Position numbers and translations under genes: made by a program. A DNA stretch of 64,000 nt from Pohlia nutans (taxonomy: Eukaryota > Streptophyta > Bryopsida > Bryales > Mniaceae). This document shows positions 1 through 13,607 of this stretch, one piece after another. Location of the stretch: the NCBI GenBank assembly GCA_022496805.1, contig CM040085.1, positions 34,067,811-34,131,810 of the forward strand. The letters are read 5' to 3'. How positions within the stretch are numbered: position 1 is the first letter of the stretch; each line of letters opens with the position of its first letter. Below the pieces are notes generated by a model that worked only from the letters and a program-made list of their open reading frames with translations, did no database searches and was not told where the DNA came from.

Positions 1-84
1 TATTCAGACTCATTGTCTTGTTTTTTTTTTTTCCAAATTTCACTCACCAATTCTTCCTCTCACTGCAATCGGTATTCACAAATA

Positions 85-416
85 CACTAGTACACAACAT
101 GGTAAAAAAGAACCGCAGCCAAAATTGGCTGCGGTTCCTTTGACCAGCCTGTTCCGCAGTCGCTAAGCGATCGCAGATTTTTTCTTTTTTGATTTCCGAC
201 TGCAATTTTAATAATTTAGGGGCGTATAATATACCGTTGGAAAGGTATTTTCAAGACCTTTCCAACGGTATATTACACGCCCTAAAATTCCTAAAATTGC
301 AATCGGAAAACCAAAAAAACAAATCTGCAATTGTTTAGCGACTGCAGATCAGGTTGGTTAAAAGAACCGCAACCAATTTTGGCTGCGGTTCATTTTTACC
401 ATGTTTCCTACTAGTG
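85..416. mobile_element. CACTA-type MITE, near-palindromic, TSD ATA
   Basis: The element begins CACTAGTA...ACATGGTAAAAA at 85 and ends with the inverse, TTTTTACCATG...CTAGTG, at 416. It is flanked by 3-bp duplications ATA (82-84) and ATA (417-419), the target-site length of CACTA (En/Spm) elements. Almost the whole 332 bp folds into one hairpin: the arms include AACCGCAGCCAAAATTGG and the centre is a hairpin around CCGTTGGAAAGGT. No coding capacity. Confidence 0.9.
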
Positions 417-3400
417 ATAGTTCTTTTATCACTCCAATTGTTGATCTCACAAACTTCTCACACACACTTTGTCAATTACTTGTTCCAACTTCTCCTAGAA
501 CAACAATACCAAATCTCCAACACGAATAGAGTAAATAACCACAAACTCAAACACTTCAGACAACAACATTCGACACAATAATTGATTCCCAACAGTTAAC
601 TCAAACATAGTTATTATACAATTGTAACACACACAATTTTTATAAACTGAAACCCACATCAATTGCACACAAACACTATTACACTTTTATTTCCAGCGAT
701 TGGAAGGAATTTCTTCTTCACTCGTAAGGAAATACTTTGAAACAATTAGACTACTCAAAGATTTAAAACCACCTTCAATTGTCAATCAGCTATAACTACC
801 AATAGGAAAAACGTTTAATATTTTGTAAATTGTCAAATTTACTATCGATTGGTATATCTGTTTATATACAACAAAATCGGCTAAAATTCCATTCACACCT
901 TTAAAGACCTCCAGTTGGCTAAACTGAGAAATAAAAGCTAACTACACTATTGTTGAATTTATATTACATTGCAAATCCAATTTTGTATTTGTTTTGTATA
1001 TTCGTGATGTTATATTTAATATTCATTTTTCATTGTTGTACAAAGTTTTGAACATTTCAAAAATTCAATTAAATAATATTACAAAATAACATGATTTATT
1101 TTATATACATATATGTATTAAATTATTTATATCAAAAAATTTAATATCATCTTTTGTATTTTTTGCATAGCACTGATGAGTTTTTTTTAACATTGAAGAT
1201 TTTATTTTTTATTTTTTTGTATTTATATGATATAAAAATGTAACAAGGAAAATTAAAATAATGTTAATTAGAAAGTGAACAAAACAATAAAAAATAATTG
1301 AAATAACTATTTTATATACTATATAAAAAATAATGAAAAATAGTATTAATATAAAATTAATATAAAATTATCCATAACCTTTCATAATCAATATATATTT
1401 ATCAATTAATAAAAGGAAGTAATAAATGGGTGATAATGAAAGGTTTATAATAAAAGGATGATGTAAAGGTTATGATTAATTCTTATCAGAACTAGCCAAT
1501 CCACCCACCCTAACATGTATTTTGACGGCATAGGATACTTTTTCCCTCCAACACTCTAGGAAATGTTTTATATATGCATTTTTTAAGGATCATTTAGGAA
1601 TTTTCATTGGTTGCAAAAAAATAATTGATCTCCATGTTTCTATTCCTATTTGCAACAAGATAATCAATCTTTATGCAATGGTTTAACTTTTTTTTCAAAT
1701 AATGATCATTTAGGAACATTAGTTGAAACAAGGTAAATGACCAAAAAAAGTCTTGGGTCTTTTGGGAGTTAAGTAGTTTATATGTTAAATAATTTTTCAT
1801 AAACCCATGTCAATAATCAAATTAACGAAGCGCAATTACTTTTGTTATGCAAAAGAAATGTGTGAATAAAGGATTTGATCTTTGATTTACAATGAGTTCT
1901 TAGTGAAAATGATGGAAAAATAGAATCAATTGAAAGTACTTTGAAATATTATTCAATGATATTTTATAATAGATTTTTTCGTAGATTTTCGAGTAATGGA
2001 TTCTATTATATGTATTGGTTTTTTAATTTCATTTCCAATTATGTAAAACTACAGTTCAAGATGTTTATAAAAAGCTAAAGTACATTAAAATCGAACTAAA
2101 TATGCAAAAGTTATGATCAATTGAAAGTGCGGATGTTTTTTAAGTTTAAAACAACCCTCTTAAATTTATCTATGGGCTCTTAAACACGTTTTTTTGTTAA
2201 TTAAACTAGTTAATTTTTTTAAACCAAACCACGCTCTTCTACCTTTTATGTCAATTGCAAAAATATATAATTTGTTTAATTTAGAGTTATGATTAGGAAG
2301 TTATGCGTGGATAAACTTACCATGGCGGTGGATGAAACTGTGACAGATGAAACTATAGTGCATAATATTGTGGTGGATGAACATGCAGTGGATGAAACTG
2401 AGAGCAATTTTTTGAGTTTATATTTTTATATTAACGCTAATTTTTCTAATCGAGCCTTCTAATCAATTAATACAATGAGTTTGAAAGAAAGAGAAATTTG
2501 AATGCTAATGAGGGACTAAATTGTTTGCACTAATTGAAAACTAATTGCAAACTAATTGCAAACTAAGAGGCAATTAAAGTTTAGACTAGGAATTTGTAGA
2601 AGATAAAAGAGAGTGAAATAATGTGCATAATATAATTTGAAATGTGTATACAAAGAGTTTGAGAGTTTTGATTCTATCACCAATGCTATTGTAATGTAAA
2701 TGTTGTGATTTATAAGAAAAAATGTCGTGATTTCTAAGAGAAAATTAATAGTTACCTATTAATTATAAAAATCAATTTACAATTTTGAATTCCTTCTACG
2801 TTGTCATGAAAATCAATAAAAAAAATCTAATTAATCTATTTTGCATCATGCGTCCTCGTCATCTTGCAAAATATCTAATTTATTTTTACTATAATCTCTA
2901 AAAAATTACGTTTTACTTTTACTTCAAAATGTTTTTTACCTCTAAAAATTTACTTTTAATCCCCGTAATTTGATCAGATCTATAGTCGTTATTGATAAAT
3001 ATTTAATTGATTCCCATTTTGATATTTCTCATACATGGTGAATGGAAAAAATCAAACTTACTTTTTACTTTTACCTCTAAAAAGTTATTATTAACCTTAA
3101 TTTGATAAAATCTATCCTCGTTATTAATAAAAATTTAAATGATTCTTATCTTGAATTTTTATGCATCCTAAATATTAATCATCGTCATTTGAAAGTCAAT
3201 GGTCAAAGATGAATTTGACTTTTACTTATACCTTTCAAAATATAAATCATGTTCTACTGAAGTATTATACTACTTACTATTTAATTCAAAGTGAATTGTT
3301 GAAATCTCAAAATGCTACATCGAATTTACACTACTAATAGTAAAATTTGAAGGAAACTCTTGTCAACACCTTAGTTTTACTAATTGGATTTTTCAGTTAA

Positions 3401-4157
3401 CTTTGCTAGTTGATTTTACCCACTATGTTTATTAGCTATTTTATCTTTTGTTTTTATCGGTTGATTTATGATCTATGTTTTTACTACTGGTTTTCTATTA
3501 GCTATTTTTTTCAATTAACTATATTTTATCCCAAAACATTGTACCAACGACATTATTTGTCTAATTGATATGCTAATATGTCATAATTATTAAATAGGTA
3601 GAAATCCGTTACTTGTTTTATCAATTTTATTTCTAAATAAGTTACTAATTTGGGATGAACAAAGAAAAATTCTCTTAAAACTATTAAAAATTTAAAAATT
3701 TAGTGTTTTAAGTACTACTTGCCGAATTAGGCTCTCACAAAATGATGCCATGAAAACCTCTATGGAGTGCCTTTAGATGCTATTCCTGGAAATTATTTGC
3801 GTATTCATCACATGAGAGTTGCAATACATGTTTAGACATCAAAAGAGATAGTCCTTGTAATTCAATTTATCCCGTTTAAGCAAATGTCACAGGATTAGTA
3901 CAAAGAATCTCAAAAAGTTACAACCACACTTATGAGCTTGAAAAGCGATGCTGGTTTTGTCAAGTGTAAAGCAACACAAAAGGGAGGAGAAATGTATGTC
4001 CTTAAATGGAGAGAAATAATGTACTATTTATTTATTTAATGTTAACTTCTGTGAATTACTTTTTTCTTTTAAATGTTTTTTTCCCCATTTATTATTTGAA
4101 AAACTAATATTCTAATTTAAAATTTATCTTTTGATAAAGCTCAGGTCAAAACTCGAG

Positions 4158-4164
4158 TTTTTTT

Positions 4165-4202
<38 letters not shown>

Positions 4203-4207
4203 TTTTT
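4158..4207. repeat. Poly-T tract
   Basis: About 50 bp almost entirely T with two or three C interruptions. Confidence 0.9.
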
Positions 4208-6010
4208 CGATATGTTCCCAATTGGAAAATGCAATGTGATGCTTCGACATTTAAAAATTGGAAGCGTGATCTAGACTTAGTATCATAGATTTCTTCCATT
4301 CATGATTAAAAAAATGAGTACTTTGTCCCTGTTCTTTCTTAGCACACAACAACAAAAGTAGCATATGTAGAGGTTCTCAATTCATCCCAAATGGAGTTTA
4401 ATAATTTACATCAAGAACAAGGTGGAATTTGTAGTAATTTAATATATATTACTAAAGATTTTTGTAATAAATTTCATTGGTATAGGAATTATGATTTGTA
4501 TACATACAATATTTGAGCTCTTATTTGTTATGATAGTGGTGAGTTAGCCAAAAGAAACAATGGCTTTAAATGTGAAGGGGAATAATTTATTGTTTGTAGT
4601 TATAAAGTCTACTGACTTTCACGCTTGCAATGGAATTGTGGAAATTCTATTGCGTGGAAATCCTATGGCGTAGTACCGCTACCACTCCTCGTTATACAAT
4701 GATTAGGACATTTGTGCAAATCAGCAAGGACTTGGTTAAATGGATGAAAAAATTAATTATGATGCAAATTAAGGGTGTAGATGCAACCAATAAAATACGT
4801 GGTGTGAAACAAATTTTGAACTCCCAATTTCAAAACGTAAAATAGGTTTCTTGATCTTTGAGTTAGATTTTTAATAAATAAAGGCAATATTATATTTCAT
4901 ATGGGGTTTACTATAGAAGTGTATAGTTATTTAGCCCATTTCAATGTAGAGTGTATTTTACTTAACCATGACGTACAGTTAATTTCTTAAAAGAGAACAA
5001 TAAATCGCATTTGTTTTTATAAATAAACTATAAAACACAATGGAGTAGGGCTCTCTTAATTTGCATCATTGGCAATAATTAATTGTATAGTGAACTTTTA
5101 GGCAATAATAATATAATAATAATTTTAGGTAATCCACACACCATAGTTTTCATTGTCCACTTATATGCCTTAGCAATTTCATGCATTCTTACGTCATGAA
5201 ATTCCATGCATTATTTTCATATTCTCCATTGCAATAATCTTATGCAATTTTTCTATAATCAATTATCCTTTTAAACATATACATTGTGTTTATCGTCTTT
5301 GTGAAGCAAATATATATTTTATCAATCCAACCACCAAGCAATGGTCTTACAGTTGCTACAGTTACTACAAATTATAGCATTGTTACATTCATGGCCATGA
5401 ATTTTATACAACTACTCTTAATAAACTGACCATTCAATGGTTTTTTAAATTTTTGGCACAATTTTCCGTATCATTACTAATTAAATTTCACCAAAAGGCA
5501 ATAGCTTCTCACTTAAAAAACGTGTGTTCGAACTCCACTATTCCATCATGTTGATACATTGTTTCATCTAGGTATTATCACTCAATGCATCAATAACACA
5601 CTCATATTATAGTCCCTTTACAATTTAAACAGACTGTACCCTCATGTTATAATTTTTTCAATAGTATAACTGACCATGGTTTCATCCCTTCTAATGTACA
5701 GTCAATGGCTTTAATATATTTACTCTTAAGACAATGTCTACAATGAGACTTACACCAAAAAATAATCTCACAAGCTACGATTATTGTCAATTTGAACCAA
5801 CACATTGGTTCTCACTCAACTGGAATGCACTATTGTTTCTACTCACGATAACTGCTTCCACTATCCATTGTTACTCACAGTGGCAAACACAATCATCAAC
5901 ACACATCACTTAACAAACTTCTAGATTATAGCCGGCCTTTGCACTTGGCAATAGACAATTCATCACAACATAAATTGCTAAGCACACACACTCATACAAT
6001 CAATTAAGAA

Positions 6011-6031
6011 TATATATATATATATATATAT
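6011..6031. repeat. (TA)n microsatellite
   Basis: Uninterrupted TA dinucleotide run of about 21 bp. Confidence 0.9.
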
Positions 6032-8883
6032 GTTTCTTATTACAATCAGATTGTTTCCATAGTTCATTGCCAACATCCAACACACAATTGTAATTATATA
6101 CACAGATTTTCACTCAAAAAATTCACACTAATTTCTAAACACTCAAACTGAACCACGATTGTTTAGAAACCAACACTCACACAATCATTCCAATATAACT
6201 ATCTCCAGATTATAGCCCACATTCACTGGCTATATTCAAACTTCACATTGAAACATTCACACAAATTGTATTCAATAATACAATAATACTAAGACAATTG
6301 CCAATCACTCATACAAAACTCCAATTGAATAAAAGAGTATACAAATATACTATTAATCGATGAAAAAATAAGCACAAAAAGATGATCACTAAAAAGAGTT
6401 AGACCACACTCAACTGCTAAGAAACAAAGACAATGATCGTACTACTTATATTTGAAACTTTTCCTTTGACACCATTTCAACTCCCAATTGACTATTTTCA
6501 TTCCTATAAAGAACCAACTTAACCATCAATAACCAACTTTTAGAATCTTTTCATCATTGGCATCCATGTCGCAAGAGATTTCAAAGACAAAATGAAAATA
6601 CAAACCCTTTTCATATCAAATGAACAATTTGCACTCAAAAATCAAGTTTTTTGGTTCACAGAGCTCTTCAAGAATTTTCGTTTAAATACGAGAAGTCATG
6701 CACAACAAGCACTTCAATGGTCGTTCTACCTCTTAGTATCCAAAATGCACTCATTCATACAATCTTGTGGTGCATGTATGGCTCAATTGCGTATACAATA
6801 CCAACGCAATGGCAACGGTCTGTATGAATGATAGATGCCATTATATAGGTAGTCAGACCCCCGTACATCCTATTAGATTCTTGAAAGAAAAAAACCTTTC
6901 ATTAAGTAGATATCCACACTCAAAGATTAATTTTTATATTACAATTTCAGTGATTAAAAGTTATTTGGAAGAAAAATATTTTCCAATTAAAAGCAAAGTT
7001 GAAAATATTAACGTGAAAGAAGTTTAAAATTGATTATTTGTAACATTAAATCCCCTATTCTTACCTTCCTTGGACCATTTGTTAGATTAAATTTGAATAA
7101 ATAATGATTTTACAATGGTAGACCAAAGTTGGAAATGAATATTTTTGATCCCATATATACGTTATTAAATTTATAATTTAACAAAGGCCATAGACTACCT
7201 AATGTCTATCTAGAAGCTAACCTCACTGGCTACCTAGTGTAGAGTACCCTAAAAGTCAACTATGAACTTGTCTTTACAAGATGTTCTTCAATCATCACCA
7301 AAAAATAGAGTATAGTGGAGGGATTATTCAACCAATATACTAAAACATGAAGGTGTACCAAGTAGCCCCCAAATACTAATGTTGATTTCAAATGCGCAGA
7401 TGTGGAGTGTTTTACCCACTACTTGTGAGCAATTCCCCACAAATTTACCAGAAGGGTAATGGACTTAAGTGCCCCCAAACACTAAAGAAGAAGGATCAAT
7501 GATCCCCTACTAAGACTACTTGGTCAATTAGAAACTATGAACAACAATTGGATTGTATTTACTCACCCTTTTATATTTTTTACCTCCTTTATAATTTATA
7601 ATTGAAAACTTCACTACTTTTGGCTAATAGAGCATATGGTACCAATTCAAAAAACACGCTCTATTTTGCAAAATCATGAAATTGGCAAAGGCTGAAATTT
7701 TACTACGTGGTATTGATTTCAATCACAAGTATTAGTGCGTGCGCATTTACCATTCATTTCACTGAAATTAGTGCATGTTCAAATTCAATTCAACTGTCAA
7801 TACCAAAATAAAAAAAGTTTGGATCGCGGTTTTATTGTAAGGGCTTTATTTGCATGCAATGATGCTAATTCAATTCAATTCTAAGCCATTATCTTAGAAA
7901 GAAAATACCATGATCTAGCCTTCAAATTTCCAATTCAAAGTTGATTGAAGACATGAAATTGTAACAAACAAAAATCTTTGCCTACATTCTCATAATACAG
8001 TCTCTTGGCATACATGCTCACAAATGCATATATTAAGAAAAACGCAAAAATAAACATGAAACTTAAGAGCTCACTAAGAACACAGCGATATTCATTTAAA
8101 ACATGTCTTTTAAGTCGGAAGGTATTCTGGAACAAATTCACCATTGAAATGCACATGGTGCTCTTCTACAATGCGTTGCAACTGTTTAGACAATTCTGGA
8201 CTCTTTTGAGTGCCATCCCCGTCCAAAGCCAAACTGCACGTATAATTGCTTTTTGTGCATAGCGTATGACATTGTGATCAACTTGAGCATTCACAGATCT
8301 TACACAATTTACAGCCAAAGAGAAGAAGAAGCACTTTCCAGGATTGGACAATTTCCCCGACCATGCACCATCCTTGTGCACATTGTTTTGCTATGCTCCT
8401 CCTTGAACAAGTTCTAATTTCTTTGCTTCCCATTGTGACATCCATGCATCTTTGACCTTTGAGATTACAAACGAACCAACAAGTTGACACAAATTTGTAT
8501 TACAAGGAGGTTAATTACATAGATTTGTCTGTTTTCTTGTAAGCATAGTTTGACGCATAGTAGATATATTGTGTCGAAAGCAATTGTAAGTTTTTTTTAT
8601 ATTTTATATTTTTTAAAGATGTTTTTGCAACTTTCTTTTCCAGTTTTTGACATCTCATCATATATGCCTTTCTGTATCAATTGAATTTTTTTTCATTGTA
8701 TGTTAGAGAAACGAGTTGTGGGTCTAATAAAAAATAAAAAATAGTAAAACCTTGGACATTCATCTTGAAATGAAGTAATGATAGAGAAGTATATAGAATG
8801 AAAGCAAAAAACTAAATTGGAAAGTGCATAACTTTGGGATTAAACGAAGTCAATTTCAATGGTCAGAATGTTGTAGCAAGCAA

Positions 8884-9460
8884 TTAACCCCTAACCGCCC
8901 AACCATGCATATTTTGCGTGATGTACGGATTTGAAGTCCGTTTTCTCATCCATCATGCACTTTTTGCAGTGTAGATTTTTTATTGAAACTTTTATGGGAA
9001 GTTAGCTCTGTGAATGTGTGATCCGATTAGAAAGGGGATGATTTGTGAAATTTTTATGCCTCAAATCATGTTGTAGTGTTCCACCCAAAATTTCGAAGAT
9101 TTTAGTCTAAAAGTGCTCTTGAAAAAGTCAACTACTACAATTAAGCAACCAAAAAATCTCCACAAATCACTACACTTAGAGTATTACATTTCAACCCATC
9201 ACAACAAATTTCATTATTAGATTGTCAATATCTTATTCATAATCATATTACAAAAGAGTGTTAAATTTTAAGTTTGCAATTGAATACACAAATATTGGTG
9301 ATAGCAATTGCAAATCTAACCGTATGGATAGAATCTAAAATACATAATGTACAACTTTTATTCATTCTTCAACTTGAAAATATCCCTCTTAATTGCATTT
9401 TATAATGCATCTTTAAAAAATTGCCAAATCTAAAAAAGGGTTAGAACGTTTAGGGGTTAA
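8884..9460 (+). mobile_element. TTAA-flanked (piggyBac-like) MITE, family P1 copy 1
   Basis: It starts TTAACCCCTAACCGCCC and ends CGTTTAGGGGTTAA, 577 bp. Internal landmarks shared with copies at 19.3, 49.1 and 58.1 kb are CTCATCC.TCATGCAC, GGGAAGTTAGCT, ATTAGAAAGGGGATGATTTG and AAGCAACCAAAAAATCTCC. Non-coding. Confidence 0.85.
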
Positions 9461-9946
9461 AAGCTTTTTTTAATTTTTTTTTGAAAAGTTGTTCAAATTG
9501 AGTTCAAAGAAAGTTTGATTTTAAACTCAATTTATCATGTAATGCTTCGAGAGATGATTTTTTGGTTGATGCTCCCTTTTATGAGTTGCCCAAGACCAAA
9601 AAATTAAAAATTTGATTAATTATAATTATTTTCTAATAGGAAATCAAGTATGCTTTTGAACTCAATTTGAATCATGCCAATCCAAGTTAAATTCTACTTA
9701 GGGGAACTTTTTAAAAAACTACACCTCTATATTGTTTTGTGTTACAAATTCTACTAGTTAGAGAAAGTAATGTTGTTCTTTTCATTGCTTTTTTTTTTTT
9801 GCTTCTATGATGAAATTACAATTATTTCCAATAATACCAATCTTGAATTCTTAAAATTTAAAATGTAATTTGAATGAATTTTAGATTTTAATTGCTTCTA
9901 AATTCTAGAAATGAAGATCTAAAACGATTTCGGGAAATTAGACCGT

Positions 9947-10170
9947 AAAAATATTTTAAAATATTATAGGAATATTCTAAAAGATTCTAAAATATTTACT
10001 TCTATGAAAAGATTCCAACATATTCTATTTTATAATATTCAAATATTTTTGATACTTTCCCAATTTACTATATTACGTCATTAAATCAATTGTTTTACAA
10101 CATTAGAAACTTTTTTTTGTCTAAAACTGACACCCGTAGTACAAAAACACCTTTGAAAATAAGTAGTATA
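9947..10170 (+). repeat. Dispersed repeat, copy 1 (second copy at 46950-47165)
   Basis: It shares TATTATATTACGTCATTAA-like sequence, AAAAGATTCCA-rich segments, TTTTACAACATTA.AAA and GACACCC.(T)AG with 46950-47165 in the same orientation. The pair is diverged, non-coding and of unknown class. Confidence 0.55.
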
Positions 10171-10436
10171 ATATTATAATATTATATAGTATTATTATGT
10201 TATATATATATTATTATTAAATTATTATATACAATGAACTTATTGATTCTATTTTCATAGAATTAATCTAAAATTTGTATTTTTCAATCTAATTTTTAAT
10301 GTTCTTGTAATATTGATGCTTTACAATGGACTTTTCAACATTTAAAAAATTGGTATTTTATGAAATTTTCCGGATTTTTGTTGATTCAGTCACAATTTTT
10401 CTAAACTAATAGAAAATCAGACAATTTTTTTGTTGC

Positions 10437-11307
10437 CTAATTAAATGTTTGAAAATTAGTGAAAACTGTCATTATAGATTTATAGCACAAGAACAACATA
10501 ATGTTGTCGACGTTTTTGTTGATTCGGTCGCTATTTCTAGTAGTGTCATTTTGATGCGATGTTCTTTCTTTGGACTGTAGAGTAATCAACATTTTTGAAT
10601 TAAACACACCACATTGTAAGTATCCATAAAACATTGAATCCATAATTTATTATTTATTAGGCTCTTTATCTTCTGAATGATCGGAATTCCATCTAGAGAA
10701 ACATTAGTGGCTGAACGATATTGATCTTTAGAATTTTCCAAAATCTGACAAGTTAAATTGCACAAGATGTTTAAGGGAAATTTAGCTCCAACTTTGCAAA
10801 GGTGGTTATACTCTTAAACCGGCTCACCATACAACCAAGAGAGCCATCGAGCGCGTTTTTGTCCATGACCTCCTTTTGTCTTGGGCTAACATTGCATCCA
10901 TTTTCTAAACTTCGCTCTTGTGATTACATTTTTCCCTGCAACACCATCGTCTTCTCTAAGAATTTGATCTTGAGATTTCCACCACCTTAATGCATTTGAC
11001 CAATTGGTATTTGGTATGCGTGAATGAAAATGTTTTAGAAATCGTCTCACGGTACAAGAAACCAAATTCTCTTCTTTTTTTAGTGCTACATCTTTAACCA
11101 TCCAAGATACCACCTCCTTTTTATTGCATTCACTGCTACTTGTTGCAAAGCCCTCATTTTGGGCACTCTAGGTTGAGCTTCCAAATCAACATTCGGGTCT
11201 TGATTTTCGACATTGGAATGCCGAAATAACAACCCAAGCTCTGAACAAGGGAGATTAACAAAAGTGATGATCAATAAATTAGCAAAAGCAAGATTATGAA
11301 TCAACAT
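10437..11307 (-). pseudogene. Decayed coding relic, probably pogo/CENP-B-like transposase N-terminus
   Basis: On the minus strand, broken frames give one continuous protein-like stretch. From 11160 downwards it contains KMRALQQVAVNAIKRRWYLG, VSCTVRRFLKHFHSRIP, SNALRWWKSQDQI, VITRAKFRKWM and KGGHGQKRARWLSWLYGEP, then near 10600-10700 IPIIQKI and WIQCFMDTYNVV. The last pieces look like the helix-turn-helix segment (W..FM..YN.V) that precedes the catalytic domain in pogo/Tigger-like transposases. Stops and frame changes interrupt it several times and no catalytic domain was found. The assignment rests on general appearance. It would fit the TA-flanked MITEs with CAGT-type ends in the window. Confidence 0.35.
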
Positions 11308-12389
11308 TTGCGATCAAACTATGCCATGGGACATAAAATAAAAGAGTTTTGTTCAACGTAGCAACATTCAGAATGTATCCCTACATAAATCAAAGGTTTC
11401 TACTAAGTTACTAAGTTAGAAGGGAATTGCATTAACCTTGTGCTTGTGTTACCATTTGCACCTTCAACAATTAATATAAAGTCACTTGCATGTAAAATCC
11501 TATGCTTTGCAATAGTCTCATCTAAAAAACCTACAATAATATCATTTGAAAGCTTGAACCTTAAAGTTGAAAAGAAAAAATATCAAATTTAGAATACACG
11601 ATGTATTTAAATTGAACTCTAAAAAGAAAACACACGTTCATTCATTTAGTATCTCAAGTGGCGTATTGTATAAACGAAATTTGAATTTTGATAGACAAAT
11701 GTAGGCGTTTTACTTGAAGGTGTGAAGCCCAACTAAGATGTGTAACCCTCATCATGGTTACAATCTATTGAGCGCCAATCCAACTCTTCACAATACAAGG
11801 AATGCATCAAATGAAGCAATTTTTACATGACAATATCACAAAATCTATGTCAACAAGTACCACAAGATCAACAAACAAAATCACCAATTCACCAAAACCA
11901 TTGGACAATCTTGTTAGCCAAAGATAGATATAATAAGTTGTGGAGGCTAAAGGTAGACAAAGGTTGTGAAATGTTTTCTTTTGACAAAAAGAAAACTTCT
12001 TCACGTTTCTCACAATCTTGTTCAATTGGAGATAAACACAAAAAGCCACCGAGGTCAAAGGTAGAACTAGACAAAGACATAGATATGCACCGTAGTTTTG
12101 AAGCAGAGCCAAGTCCTAAGCTCTAACCCTTGTTTTGGCTTACAGTGACAGTAGTTTCACTAGGGATTTGAAATTACTCTCACCTTTGCTAATAACTTCA
12201 ACTCAATAATAACCTATACACACTATTAGCCGAAAGTAATGTAGCCTTTAGTCTTGTCAACACACTTTCTACCATTTTTGATCATATTTGATTTGATGAA
12301 TTACATTCATGTTGTATGAATATATTTATATTCTATGGATGAATCCATAGTTTAGAAGAACATGGAAGGCAAAAACATTGTTATTGTTG

Positions 12390-12860
12390 GGGGGTAGGCT
12401 CCTGAAGGGGTACGAAGCAAGGGGAGAATAATTATGAAAGAGGAGTGAAAAGGGCCCCAAAGGGATGCATGACACAGACTTGGGCGTCAAAGGTATGAGA
12501 TCAAAAAAGGAGAAGGACTACGACATGCAATCAAAAGGCCTAACCTCATTAGAATAACACAAGCTGTGAAGGTATGCAATCAAAATAAAGAAGAAGGGAG
12601 GAGGGAAAACTAACAACATGTAATCAAAATACATGATCCTCGAAGGGGTGCAATCGAAAGAACCTAAGCGTCGCATATATGCAATCATAAAAAAAAAAGG
12701 TAGGGAGGGGGGACTGATGACATGTGATCAGAAGGCATGGTCCATGAAAGGCTGCGAATGGAAGAATCCAGTCTTTGAAGGTACGCGATCATAAGAGAAC
12801 GTAAAGAGGGAAAAGGGGGCAACGATTTGACCCTTGAAGGCAATCAAAAAGTGACACATA
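12390..12860. repeat. Degenerate repeat block with recurring GAAGGTATGCAATCAAA-like motif
   Basis: Variants of a (G)AAGG(T/G)(A/G)TGCAATCAAAA motif recur irregularly every 30-60 bp (near 12410, 12495, 12525, 12570, 12640, 12675, 12725 and 12780), separated by purine-rich spacers. The block is more purine- and G-rich than its surroundings. No coding function is evident. Confidence 0.5.
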
Positions 12861-13290
12861 GCAGATTTTTGAAATTTTAAATTAATTTGTGCCGGAACTG
12901 CTATCAGCCTACGATATGCAATTACAAGGTGGGGGTGTACAAAAGGTAAATAATGTTTATTGTGTGACTTGCCATGCAACGATGGAAGTGAGATCTTGTC
13001 AATTAGAAAATGTAAGATTCTCCTTCGCACACCAAGCCACACTTATAGTCAAAGTACTTTCTGTCTACGAGTCCATTCAAGCTAATAAGAGACAAAGATG
13101 CTTTGTTTGAGTGCTTTGGAGAGTCCTTTGAACAATCGTTACAAACAAAAAAAAAATCATAATTTTCATTCAATAAACAATTTTTTAATATACTGATTTC
13201 ATTTTTTATTCCCATAATCATCATTCTCATTCGATTATCCCAAAATCTCTACAAAAAAAGTGTTATTTATCATTTAGAAAAGTGTTCATG

Positions 13291-13369
13291 TTCATGGAAG
13301 TGTTATTAATTATAATTCCATGGCAATGTTATTAGAACACAATTCCATGGCAGTGTTATTAGAATCATA
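13291..13369. repeat. Short tandem repeat, about 27 bp x 3
   Basis: Three consecutive units of TTCCATGGCARTGTTATTAG plus a variable tail at 13291, 13316 and 13343. Confidence 0.75.
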
Positions 13370-13607
13370 TAAATATCTTGGGTGAAACATCTTTAAAATA
13401 CCATAATAACCACAAAATGTTTTTGGAGGGAGAATTGTAAATAACAGTGAAGAACTTCATGATATACTATTTCGGCCACGCTAGATTAGATTTTTTAATA
13501 TTTTTTTTGAATTTTTGAATTTTAAATTTTAAAATATTATTATATTATTATTTTGCATGGTAGTTTGGCTGAGTTCATAGCCTTTTGGAGGCCTCAAATT
13601 TTTTGTA

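Larger units (their letters stand above)
417..8883. other. Gene-free AT-rich stretch
   Basis: No recognisable gene on either strand. The longest ORFs are under 90 codons, unconserved in appearance and overlap on both strands. Small curiosities are a 46-codon ORF at 2322-2462 with VDET/DET repeats, a threefold ACTAATTGCAA near 2540, and a B-box-like GTGTTCGAACTCC near 5525 that may be a SINE remnant. Confidence 0.6.
11308..13607. other. Intergenic, no intact gene
   Basis: It holds a pair of overlapping opposite-strand ORFs around 11807-12126 with no recognisable family, then the degenerate and tandem repeats at 12390-12860 and 13291-13369. Nothing here joins in frame to the L8 exon fragment that follows. 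Confidence 0.55.

Noticed and set aside
7935..8490. Overlapping minus-strand ORFs with RIVEEHHVHFNGEFVPEYLP as a gene
   Set aside because: Somewhat protein-like, but broken by frame changes with no recognised family and no clear splice sites. Left unannotated.
11807..12126. Opposed 99- to 101-codon ORFs as genes
   Set aside because: They overlap on both strands, show no motif or family resemblance and have low-complexity composition. Chance ORFs are more likely.
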